Notes under the pieces: generated by a model
Told to the model about the DNA's origin: nothing
Seen by the model: the letters and a program-made list of their open reading frames with translations, nothing else
Database searches by the model: none
Shown here: piece after piece, positions 54,463 to 64,000 of the stretch
Layout: each line of letters begins with the position of its first letter
Numbering within the stretch: position 1 is the first letter of the stretch
Made by a program: the position numbers and the translations under genes
Source of the DNA: Phytophthora sp. 'mugwort'
Taxonomy: Eukaryota; Oomycota; Peronosporomycetes; Peronosporales; Peronosporaceae
NCBI GenBank assembly: GCA_033558025.1
Contig: JAUCEF010000006.1
Span: 3,410,001 to 3,474,000, forward strand
Length of the DNA: 64,000 nt
Reading direction: 5' to 3'

Positions 54463-57400
54463 TTACAGGAGGCGTTTGAACTCGGCAATGGCGCCATGGA
54501 TGCCAGCCTCCTCCGTCTCCAGAGCGACCTTCTTTGCGGCATCAGCCTCGCGCACATTCTCGGGTACCTTTGTCTCGTAGTCCTCACGATTCATCTTTTT
54601 CTTCAGACTAGCAAGCGACGGCGCAATCTTCGTCAGTTTCTTCTCAAGTTTGGCAATCTCATTGGCGAAATCCACCAGCCCGGCGAGCAGCACGAAGATC
54701 TGCACCTTGTCGTTGACACTGTGCATAGCGCAACCCTGAGGCGCCTCCTCGTCCACGATGCACTTGGAGTCGCCAGCCTTGGCCAGCGTGCTGAAATCGT
54801 CCAGCTGCGCCTCCATCACGGCTTTCACGTCGTTGTCACTGCACTTGATGAAGAACGTCGGGCGCACGTTGTTAGCAAGTCCATACTCAGCACGCACGGA
54901 ACGAGCAGCGTGGATGACCTCCTTCACCAGCTCCATGTTGGCCTCGACCTCAGTGTTCGTCCAGTTCTCCATCGGAAGCGGGTACGGGGCGATTGTGATG
55001 CTGGCGGTCGAGCGCTTGCCGGGCAAACGCTGCCACAGCTCTTCGGTCACGAACGGCATGCTCGGGTGCAGCAGGCGCAGACCAAACTCCAGACACACGT
55101 ACAGCGTCTGCTGAGCAGTCAGCTTGGCCTCAGCATCCTCACCGTTGATCACGGGTTTGGACAGCTCAAGATACACGTCGCAAAGGTCGTACAGCCAGAA
55201 GTTGTACAGCGCATTCGTCAGCTCGCCGAACTCGTAGGCAGCGAACGAGTCATTGCATACCTTAATGGCGTGGTTCAGGCGGCTCAAGATGTAGCGGTCG
55301 CGAGAGCCCACCACAGCATTGGCCAGCACCGTATCGGCGACGTTCTCAGCAGCCGAGAATCCACCCTCGAGGTTCGACATAGCGAAACGCACGGCATTCC
55401 ACAGTTTGTTGCAAAAGTTGCGGTAGCCCACCAGACGGCCAATGTCCAGGTTAATGTCGCGGCCCTGTTGCGTGTACGCCAGCAGACCGAAACGAAGCGC
55501 GTCAGCACCGCACTCCGGGATACCTTCCGGGAAGTCCAGCTTCTGGCCCTTCTTGGCCTTCTCCACCTCCTTCGCCGGCAGATTGCCGTTCTCGAGCTTC
55601 TTAAACAGGTCGTCCAGGGTGCAGCCGGCAATAATCTCCAGCGGGTCCACCACGTTACCCAGACTTTTAGACATTTTGCGACCGTACTTGTCGCGCACCA
55701 TCGAGTGCAAGTAAATCGTCTTGAACGGCAGCTTGCCCGTTAGTTTCTGGCCCATGAACACCATACGCGCCACCCAGAAGAACAAAATATCGTAGCCCGT
55801 CTCCAGCAAGTCCGTCGGGTAGAAGTTCTCAAAGTCGCCTGTGTTGTTAGGCCAGCCGAACACAGCGAAAGGGAACAGACCAGCACTCACCCACGTGTCC
55901 AAAACATCCTCATCCTGTTCCAGCTCGATCTTGTCCTCCGACACGCCGAGCTTAGCCGCTGCCTTCTTAAGTGCATCCTCCTCCGAGATCCCAGCAAACC
56001 ACCGGTCACCAGCGTCTTCTGCATTCTTGTCGACGAACGCTTCGCCCTTCACACGAGCGAAGTAAGCCGGGATACGGTGACCCCACCACAACTGACGCGA
56101 GATGCACCAGTCGCGGATGTTTTCCAGCCAGCGGAACCACGTCTTTTCGTGAGTCTCCGGCAGAATCTTCAGCTCCTTGTTCGTGACAGCGGCCATGGCG
56201 TCCTTGGCCATCTGGTCGCAGTTGACGAACCACTGAGGCTTGACGAGGGGCTCGATAATGTCGCCCGAACGCGAGCAAATACCCAGACGCATCTTGTTGT
56301 CCTCCTTGCCGTGGTACAGTCCCTTGGCCTCCAAAGCCTTCTCAACAGCAATACGCGCATCGTAACGCATCATACCAGCGAACTCTCCACCGTTCTCGTT
56401 AATTGCACCGTCGTCCGTGAGCACGTTAATGAACTCGAGGTCGTGACGCTTGCCACACTCGTAATCATTGGGGTCATGGGCGGGGGTGATCTTCACGGCA
56501 CCAGTACCGAAGTTCATGTCGACCAGCACGGGGTCCAGCACGATAGGGATACGACGGCCATTGAATGGATGGATCACATACTTGCCGTGAAGGTGCTTGT
56601 AGCGCGGGTCCTCGGGGTGGACAGCCACACCAGAGTCTCCCAGCATGGTCTCCAGACGCGTCGTAGCAACGATCACCTGCTCTTCTGATCCCTCGACGGG
56701 ATATCCAAAGGACGTAAGCACACCGAACTCGTACTTACGGTCTGGGTTGTGTCCAGGCACGGCCAGTTTCGTGCGTTTCTCAATATCAATATAGTCCACT
56801 TCAATCTCGGACAGAGCCGTCTTGAGCTTGCAGCTCCAGTTGATCATGCGGGTGGCCCGGTAGATGAGCCCTTCCTCCCATAGCTGGCAGAAGGCGTGAC
56901 GCACGGCGCGGCTGCAGTTGTCGTCCATGGAAAAGTACTTACGATCCCAGTCCACGGAGCAGCCGACGCTGCGGAATTGGTGATGAATGCGGCCTTCGTA
57001 CTGGTTCTTCCAGTCCCAAACACGCTCCAGGAACTTCTCACGGCCGAGGTCATGGCGACTCTTGTTCTCTTCCTTAAGTAGACGCTTTTCCACGACCGAC
57101 TGAGTGGCGATGCCGGCGTGATCCGTGCCTGGCACCCAGAGAGTGGCGTGGCCAAGCATGCGGTGCCAACGCGTGAGTGCGTCCTGGATTGCCACCGTAA
57201 GAGCGTGGCCCAGATGGAGCGATCCCGTAACGTTCGGTGGAGGGATGACCATGATGAAGCGCTCGTCGGGCTTGGCGCTCTTGATTTTCTCGTCGGGGCA
57301 CGAGAAGAAACCCGAGGCCTCCCACCAGTCCTGCCACGCGGCCTCGACGGCCACAGGGTTGTACGCAGCGAGCATGGGCTCAGCCATTTCCTTCTTCTCG

Positions 57401-57684
57401 CCCTTGGGTGTGCGGTTGACGAAGGCGGGCGCCACGGGCTTGGGGGACTCGGCCTCTTTCTTCTTCTTCTTGTCGCTCTTGGGCGCCCAACGGTTCGGAT
57501 CCTTCTCCTTCTTGGGCTTGGCACCGCCGTTCTTCTCAGCGCGCATGGCCTTCTTCATGGCGTTCTTACTCAGCTTGGCCGGGGCCGGAGGGGCAGCCGT
57601 GGTGGACGTGGAGGTAGCGGGCTCCGTCATGGCGCAAGATTGCAGCTTTGGGACTCGACGGATGCGGAAATGGCTGGCAAACAT
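54463..57684 (-). CDS. Valyl-tRNA synthetase, two alternative starts
   Basis: A class I synthetase of 1073 residues from ATG 57684, or 1055 from ATG 57630. HIGH motif: VIPPPNVTGSLHLGHALT. KMSKS motif: KYGRKMSKSLGNVVDP. The CP1 editing domain lies between, with VATTRLETMLGDSGVAVHPED. An anticodon-binding domain and the C-terminal coiled arm (ANEIAKLEKKLTKIAPSLAS) typical of ValRS complete it. The first 18 residues (MFASHFRIRRVPKLQSCA) are basic and amphipathic, a mitochondrial leader; the second ATG (MTEPATSTST) would give the cytosolic form with a Lys-rich extension. Leaky scanning could thus supply both compartments. It converges with the polycystin gene, 111 bp between stops. Confidence 0.93.
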   Translation of the reverse strand: MFASHFRIRRVPKLQSCAMTEPATSTSTTAAPPAPAKLSKNAMKKAMRAEKNGGAKPKKEKDPNRWAPKSDKKKKKEAESPKPVAPAFVNRTPKGEKKEMAEPMLAAYNPVAVEAAWQDWWEASGFFSCPDEKIKSAKPDERFIMVIPPPNVTGSLHLGHALTVAIQDALTRWHRMLGHATLWVPGTDHAGIATQSVVEKRLLKEENKSRHDLGREKFLERVWDWKNQYEGRIHHQFRSVGCSVDWDRKYFSMDDNCSRAVRHAFCQLWEEGLIYRATRMINWSCKLKTALSEIEVDYIDIEKRTKLAVPGHNPDRKYEFGVLTSFGYPVEGSEEQVIVATTRLETMLGDSGVAVHPEDPRYKHLHGKYVIHPFNGRRIPIVLDPVLVDMNFGTGAVKITPAHDPNDYECGKRHDLEFINVLTDDGAINENGGEFAGMMRYDARIAVEKALEAKGLYHGKEDNKMRLGICSRSGDIIEPLVKPQWFVNCDQMAKDAMAAVTNKELKILPETHEKTWFRWLENIRDWCISRQLWWGHRIPAYFARVKGEAFVDKNAEDAGDRWFAGISEEDALKKAAAKLGVSEDKIELEQDEDVLDTWVSAGLFPFAVFGWPNNTGDFENFYPTDLLETGYDILFFWVARMVFMGQKLTGKLPFKTIYLHSMVRDKYGRKMSKSLGNVVDPLEIIAGCTLDDLFKKLENGNLPAKEVEKAKKGQKLDFPEGIPECGADALRFGLLAYTQQGRDINLDIGRLVGYRNFCNKLWNAVRFAMSNLEGGFSAAENVADTVLANAVVGSRDRYILSRLNHAIKVCNDSFAAYEFGELTNALYNFWLYDLCDVYLELSKPVINGEDAEAKLTAQQTLYVCLEFGLRLLHPSMPFVTEELWQRLPGKRSTASITIAPYPLPMENWTNTEVEANMELVKEVIHAARSVRAEYGLANNVRPTFFIKCSDNDVKAVMEAQLDDFSTLAKAGDSKCIVDEEAPQGCAMHSVNDKVQIFVLLAGLVDFANEIAKLEKKLTKIAPSLASLKKKMNREDYETKVPENVREADAAKKVALETEEAGIHGAIAEFKRLL

Positions 57685-58689
57685 GCGGGAGATCCCTTCA
57701 CAAGACGTCACTGTCAGAGTTGATAGCTGATGCCAGTAGGTAGATGTGAATCGTTGTAAGAAAAGTGACTGTGAAACAAGATTTTTGCGTATCCTTAATA
57801 TAGATTAATCATCGCATAAGACAGGTTTTATGGTACCGTGAATGTTTTCAGTGCGAAGGTTCTTGTGGACGAGTTACCGGTCAACATGCAGGCGGAAACG
57901 CGGTCTTCATTTTGTCTCAGACCTTAAGCTGGTCTCTTCACAATACCCACTGGCAGTCCATGCAACGAACTCTCGGCTCCGTTAATATGGGACCTTTGTC
58001 TTTGATTTGTTTTTATGTTAGGGAGAACGGCGGCTTCTTCATAGGCGAGCGCTTTTTCTCTAATTCTACTTTTTGTCGTTTACGAATTCCGAGTTGAGTT
58101 CCGTCATATACTGTCTAGCGAATAATAGCAAGTGTCGTCTGCATCGTCCGTAGACTTGGCAATTTACTTTGAGCTACTGTAATCATAGGAACCTCATTTA
58201 ATTTACATGGTCGCTATGACCCACACACGCATAACTATCGCGATAGTCCGACGACGGAGCACTTTCTCGAATGACGAGCAATGTGCCTATTTCCGGCGAC
58301 TGTCGATGGCCAACCAAAGTAGATGGGGTAGTACTTGGATTTATTATTTGCTTCCATGCCTTCCGTCCTCCCAATCTTCGACACCCACTAAGTGCGACCA
58401 CATGGAAGCGCAATTGTTTTAACAATTGTTAAATTCGACACTTGCCTATGGAGCTTGAACGTACGTAGCGATAAGAATTGGCGGCGAGCAGCATATTCCC
58501 CTCCACCTTCAATCTTAGATAAGACATGCTAGCGTGGCGGCAGCGCCCTGCTTCGCTGAAGCCGACACCCATCATTTGGACCTATCGCAGCACAGCTGGG
58601 TGTGCCACCTTCGCTCAAAGCGTTAAGAGCCCCATAATCCAAGCATCAACGGAGGTGACAAGCAAGGCAGGTAGTAGCAGCTACAGTAG
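57685..58689. other. Intergenic region, ValRS to small membrane protein
   Basis: No gene supported over most of it. A frame from ATG 58526 (MLAWRQRPASLKPTPIIW) overlaps the next gene and looks like a mitochondrial leader; it may be a first exon, but I found no splice pair that keeps the frame with a normal intron length. Confidence 0.4.
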
Positions 58690-59061
58690 ATGGTGCTCCC
58701 CCTCTTCATCGTCGGCACGGTAGGCGCAGGCGCGGCCACGGGTTACGGCATGTACCAGGCCGGCACAGCGCTGGCGCTTCCTTCGTCGGTCAGTGGAGCC
58801 CCATCCAAGAGCACGAGCAGCCTCATGGTGGGTGGAATTACTGCAATGGTCGCGTACTCAACCCAGGGGCGAATCCTCAATCGGTATCTGTCTCATTTGC
58901 TCACATATGAGGTCCCCAAAAACGTAACGGCGTGGGGTTTTCGGGACTTCCTAAGCATCGCGGGGCCGCTCATCGCGCCTCGCGTGGCCATTTTCTCGAC
59001 GTCAGTGGCACTCATGGGCTTCGTGTCGACTAAAATGGAACTGCCCAGGGATCAAAAGTAA
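58690..59061 (+). CDS. Small hydrophobic protein, unknown
   Basis: 123 residues from ATG 58690. A Gly/Ala-rich N-terminal segment (LPLFIVGTVGAGAATGYGMYQ) and another hydrophobic stretch near the C terminus (FLSIAGPLIAPRVAIFSTSVALMGF) suggest two membrane passes with a hydrophilic middle (QGRILNRYLSHLLTYEVP). It keeps GC-rich codon use like the island genes. I do not recognise a family; an upstream leader exon is possible. Confidence 0.45.
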   Translation: MVLPLFIVGTVGAGAATGYGMYQAGTALALPSSVSGAPSKSTSSLMVGGITAMVAYSTQGRILNRYLSHLLTYEVPKNVTAWGFRDFLSIAGPLIAPRVAIFSTSVALMGFVSTKMELPRDQK

Positions 59062-61405
59062 CGCTGATAATAAAGGGAAGGTTGACTACTTGATTTGCTG
59101 TTGGCTCCAGTGTACTTGCATTAGTTTCACTGTAGTATTGTATTCTAACGCCCAAGTTTTGCATTGTTGTCCAGGTATTATCTCTTTCTCTGCCCGAGCG
59201 TGTTCTCTCCTGCATAGCTCAACACACTTAAATCGCGACTGTAGTAACGGGGTTCAGCTGAAGAGTGGCCTGCTTAACCAGCTTCTACGAGGCAGGCTAC
59301 TTTTAGTAAAATGATTAGCGAAATGTCGACCCAAATCCGACAGTGACGCGAAAGAAGTCGAGAAAGAGGGGATTGGATCGACAAGATATCGAAACCACAA
59401 CAAATCCCTGAAAAACACCACAACCACTGACAAACTCAAAATGCGCTATTTTCCCTTTCTATTGTTCGCATGCTTCGCTGACATTTTCGCGGATTGTTTT
59501 TGAATATAATGTGGAAAATTTGCTTCGCACTCCGCGGATTTGATTTTACCTATCACCGAACAGGAACATCGCTGTCACTACGCTAATTACGCCGGGAAAC
59601 CTTATAAAGCTTCATTCGCGAAACATCCCCCCGAGACCCATCCAGTCTCTGTTCGACCTTTCCGGCGAATCGCCTTACTATGTTGAAACGGTGGCGCTTT
59701 TTCACGGTTTGCTCGACTCGGAATTAGCCGTGTCAGGATTAAAAAAGAAGTGTTCAAGCTACTGGCGATCTTGCATCCGCAGTGATTTGCCGTCTATATA
59801 CCCCCATCAAACTGAAACTCCCGCCCGTCCGTCGGTCCTCCACATTTGAGTATGTTTTATTCCTGCTGATATTGGCCAGAACCTTACTGCCGACCGCAGT
59901 GAAGGGTACGAAGCGAAGGTGGCCTCCCATCCGCTAAAACGGTATATTTATGCCAAGTGAATCGGAGGTTACTATTGGCTAAAACAGCATAGCGAAGCGA
60001 AGGCTTCCTCTCATCGGCTGAAATAAATTTTCCACTGCGCGGAGGGAAGGAGGAGACCCTACGCGATATGACTGGTGAAGCGATCTTGTGCATCTAGCAA
60101 ACGTGTCGGAATCTAGTGTGAACTGGAGCAACGAGAGAAACGGGGTGACGCCAAACACATGCCGATTGGGGGGAGGGTAAACCAGATAGGAAACAGCGAG
60201 GGAAGCGACCAGCCGTGATAGGAATGCTTAAGGTATAGTAATAATCGGAAAGATTATGTGCTATCTCCCGTCACAATGGCCGCGAAATAAATATCAACAA
60301 GACGAGGGAATCAGGAGCAGGACAGCGGAGCAGCGGTCGGATGCAAGCATAGAAGCAGGGACGCGCAGGACAGTTCAAGAAGAGGACGTATTAGCAACAC
60401 AGGACGGACATAGGTAAGTAGCGGGCGCAAGAGATAACGGGCTGACCCGTGGAGGAGTGCGAGGACCCGTGAGCGAAGAGATGACCTGTGGAGGACGATC
60501 GCAAGACGACAGCGCTACGAAAAGCCGCTTAAACGGCCAAGATGACAAGATCGCAGACGACGGACGGCTGGGAAGCAGCCCCAACAGTCGCTGGGTGCGA
60601 ATCCACTACGACGACCATGCATCTTTAGGATAGCGAGGCCGCAGTTCGCTATTTGCCACGAGACGCGCAGAACACTCTAGCAGGCCTTTGCTAAGAGTGA
60701 GTGAACTATCCAACCCAATATGAGGAGCAGTTGCAGCTGACGAGGAAGCCGTAGTAAGAGTAGTGTCAGTGACGCGAGAACCAAGGTCTGGAGTGTGTGC
60801 GAAAAAAGATCACGGATATCATAGCCCCGTTTACGGGTAGACGACCCCCGTTGGTTATATGCGGTATCTGCAGCCCGATAACAGGTCATTAGGCAGTCAA
60901 GAGAGGCATCATAGCCAACGAGTATTTAGCCCCCCCCCCCGATGGAGTGGCCTGAGCAACCGTAGGATAGCGAGTAGATCTCCAGACCGGACGTTCGCAC
61001 CTGAGCGGCCACGCGGAGAGTGGACACTAGCTGCTGTGTATATCTCATAATAAGATTAGGTGCGTATCAGCAGTCGGTGAACATTGCCACCGGACACCTG
61101 CCCTGTAGCTCGGGACAGATCTGGCACGGTAAGGGGTGTTTTAAAGCAGAACTGAGCACGACTATTATTTGGTGAGCATACTGCGGGTGGCTACTATTAT
61201 TGTATTTGAGCAGCAAGTGGAGCGGATTGGAACTGTTTAAAGAAACTCATGTGCCACCATTCACTCCAGTGTTCCCAAATACGCAACTATATGTGAACTA
61301 GCAATGCAAATAATGATAGAGTTAATAACTGAACTACCTGGCTGCACCAAAGTATTTCTTGCAGGTGTGCACGAAGCTGCAGGGCCAACTGTAGTTACGG
61401 CTGTG
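59062..61405. other. Long non-coding stretch with internal duplications
   Basis: No gene supported in 2.3 kb. Two related blocks of about 45 bp stand near 59905-59950 and 59988-60030 (shared GAAGCGAAGG...CTCCCATCCGCTAAAAC-like sequence). A GA-rich tract covers about 60110-60560 and a C10-type run occurs near 60931-60940. It could be LTR or untranslated sequence of old retroelements, but I see no pair of LTRs. Confidence 0.4.
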
Positions 61406-62931
61406 CTACTCGGATCGGATCTCATCGACCACCAACACATCCCAAAAAAAAAACGGGCGGTTGTACGTCAAGTACATCACCTTCTCGAGCAATGAGACGT
61501 CCATGTGCTTGCGTAGATCGGTATACACCAGCTTCACGCTCGAGAAGATCCGCTCGCATTCGTTTGATGTCGACAGGATGAAGGGCGTGTCAACGTACAA
61601 CGAACGTCTGGGGGCCTTTCGTTTGATGAAGGCGCTTGCGACGAAGGAAGAAACCCTTTTGTGGCAAGTGATGGTGGTCTTGAACGCAGTTGACGCCTGG
61701 CGTTCAACGACGGTAAGCGTCTCGTGGCGCTGAGCTTCACAAGGCCTGACTCGAGCTCAGGATAGTTGACGATCCGCGCTTGGGGTCCGAGCGACTTTTC
61801 TTTTTCAGGGTAATTTCGGATGACGTGATCAAAAAGTCGTCGTGCACCCGAAAGCGTGAGCGTCGCTTTTTGCAACATTGTTGTGACAGCCTCAAACTTC
61901 TGCATGCCTGTAAGAAGAAAATCCACACGCTCGTTATCGATCCGACGAAATCGCAACGGATGCAAATCGTACTCGACAAGGACACCGTGGCCCAGCGAGG
62001 CTCTGAGTCGACGTAGCTATCGAGCATAGCATACATGCTCGACCACCGCGTGTCACTGCGAACCAGCGGGGTCTTGTTGTACCACGCCGAAGTAGAGCAC
62101 GCCCTTGATTGAGTGTAGCTTCGTCATGAGCGTGTGGACCTTGGCGAGCAGCTGCTCGTCCCACTTGAGGTAATGTTGGACCGCGAGATTAAAGCGGTGG
62201 CTGGCACATCCGACTAGCGGAATGTCACCCTGCTTATTGCTGATGTACTGATTGACAGAACAGTTGTCGTCAACCATGGCAACCACCGCGTCCCAAGGCT
62301 TGTCGTACCGCGTGAGCGTGTCCGCAATCAAATCGAACAGGCTATGGGCGCTGAGGTCCTCCTCATTGTCCAGAGGACAGAAAGCCAAGAAGACAAACTC
62401 ACGGCTAGCACAGCCGAGGTCGTCATAGTAGGCGTCCGACGTCGGAGTCGTAGGTGCCGTGCGGTTGTCTTAGACCGCGAAAATGCCCACAAAGTTGCGG
62501 TTAACGTCACTCTATCGGTCCAAGACGAGACCAAACTTGGCAGGCAGCGCCGCGGCAACCTTTGCTTCAGCCTTGGCAGCAACCAAGCACATGTAACGCA
62601 CCACCGTCTCCTCGCTAATGGCGGAAAAGTTAGCGTCGAGCCGCGCCAGCTTTCGCTTGACGAACGAGAACGGAAGCCGCTCCACAATCAGCCTCTCGAG
62701 CCACCGAAAGGTGTTGCGGCTGCGTGTGTTGACAACACGAAGTTGCAGAGGGTTGCGACGCCTGGCGGCTTGGGCGTCCGCCTCGTACGTGTGGTGGTGG
62801 CACTGCAGGTGATTGAGGAGGTTGGTGCAGCCGTGGGTGCTCGAGTAGGTCTTGCTGCACGTCGTGTACAGGTACTTCGGCTTCACTCTAGAGAAGAGGA
62901 GGGTGCAGATTTCCTTGGTGGAGAGCGGCAT
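61406..62931 (-). pseudogene. hAT-type transposase, decayed
   Basis: From ATG 62931 a BED-like finger region (KYLYTTCSKTYSSTHGC then LLNHLQCHHH) begins the protein. Downstream in shifted frames come AVVAMVDDNCSVNQYI (catalytic-core Asp region), VGCASHRFNLAVQHYL, LQKATLTLSGARRLFDHVI and the C-terminal dimerisation segment STSNECERIFSSVKLVYTDLRK ending at 61406. All landmarks are in order over 1.5 kb, but at least three frame changes separate them. Terminal repeats and an 8-bp target duplication were not found. Confidence 0.75.
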
Positions 62932-64000
62932 GGAGGTGGTGCTTGCTGGATAGGGGTGGCGTTGAGAGTAGCTCTTGTTGGTAGACAGTAGAAGTCAGAA
63001 TAAGCTTACAGGCGGCCAGCTAGACTGCCGGCGCGTGTGAACCATCGATAGGCGCGAATGGCGGAGGAGCTGCCAATACGATGGCAATTTGTTTCAGAAT
63101 AAAAAAAAGAATCCATAATGAATGATATCTCAATAATTAATAACCCTGTTTTTTTTAACTCTAGTACATAACTATTCCTCGGGATCACTGATTCACCCTC
63201 AACCGGGAGCCAGGAGTTGTTGTGGCGCACAGGAACAGCAAGCGGAACGGGCTGGGATCTCATGCACCATCACCGCCCGCAAAGCGGGCAGTGCTCGACT
63301 AGTGTACTAACTAGCTCCATAGTGCTCACAGATACTCTGCGAGCTCGAGGTCCATTTCAATTTACGAATTGCATGCTCGAGCCTAGAGCATTCTAGAAAG
63401 TATTGATTAGTTCGCCTAAGGAGCTGTATGAAATCAGGAGAGTGAGTACTGTCATGCTTTACATGAATCGGATTTCCTTCGAAAACCCGAATCACTTTCA
63501 TGTTTACCACCTCTAGCGCAACGCATTTTGTATCATAGTGTGTTTGCACATTTAGTTACAAATTTTAGTGCATTTAAGTTCGAGTCTAACTCGAATTGTT
63601 TGACATAAAAATGTTTGTGACGTATTCCGACTAAAATAAGTAGTTAAAACCGATACCCTCCGGGTACGTATGATTTACGAGTTTCGGAGATCACCCCTAC
63701 ATGTACTGAAGGTGCTCCGTCTTCTTAACTATGGGGTCGCTACAAATAGCATAGGACTGATTTCTGTCCAACATTATACGGGTAAGTATATGAACTTGCT
63801 CCAAAATATACCTACAGTAGTCCTCTCTTAGAAAAACGTCACTTTTTCGTGCGTAAACAAGGTTTTAGGACACTTTTGTTACTTTGGGCACCATTTTGAA
63901 GTAGGATGCCATCTTGGCGTCAAGAGCTTGTGCTGTGATGCTCGCCAATGCTGCGGATTCAATTTGCGCGAGGTCCATTGAAGGAATACATGATGCGTTA
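62932..64000. other. Non-coding right end
   Basis: AT-rich beyond 63090 with A8 and T8 runs and a short perfect palindrome CGAGTCTAACTCG-like near 63581-63596. No gene seen. Confidence 0.4.

Noticed and set aside
54496..55743. Plus-strand open frame of 415 codons opposite ValRS
   Set aside because: Antisense shadow of the synthetase; the minus strand has full family motifs.

Overview
This window is nuclear DNA of an oomycete, most probably Phytophthora or a close relative. The evidence is a secreted elicitin with a Thr/Ala/Pro-rich tail behind an oomycete-type initiator, compact genes with short GT-AG introns (about 30-135 nt), a protein-only RNase P, and a dense set of decayed eukaryotic transposons of kinds usual in these genomes. 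The genus is an inference; nothing here fixes the species.

Layout. 1-8.2 kb is repeat-rich: a tRNA-Val(UAC), a tRNA-like relic, a degenerate piggyBac, a nearly intact pogo/Tigger element inside a larger inverted-repeat element, and a 393-bp foldback palindrome. 8.2-24 kb is a gene island: glutamate 5-kinase, the SDHAF3/ACN9 assembly factor, a double-RGS plus DENN protein, TIMELESS/Tof1 (4 exons), a Gln-rich protein with a PDZ domain, and two tandem ClC-type channels. 24-36.4 kb is a transposon graveyard. Its centre is an AT-rich fossil of a Polinton-like virus (GIY-YIG nuclease, double-jelly-roll-type major capsid protein, adenain-like protease, pX-like protein) whose protease gene carries a 940-bp MITE. 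Next to it are a pogo fragment, a Ty3/gypsy fragment and an IS630/Tc1-type fragment.

36.4-59 kb is a second gene island: two tandem GMC oxidoreductases with mitochondrial-type leaders, a PH-domain protein, the elicitin, protein-only RNase P (6 exons), a probably N-myristoylated protein of unknown function (5 exons), a 10-exon gene that joins an armadillo-like region to a polycystin-type channel, valyl-tRNA synthetase with two possible starts, and a small membrane protein. 59-64 kb is non-coding except for a dead hAT transposase.

The host genes are mainly housekeeping (proline synthesis, complex II assembly, fork protection, tRNA processing and charging) plus signalling and transport. Several are divergent pairs with very short shared promoters. 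The most unusual items are the ARM-polycystin fusion and the virus fossil with its MITE-split protease that has Gln where the catalytic His is expected. Exon boundaries were worked out by hand from splice signals and reading frame; every multi-exon model sums to whole codons, but none has been checked against transcripts.
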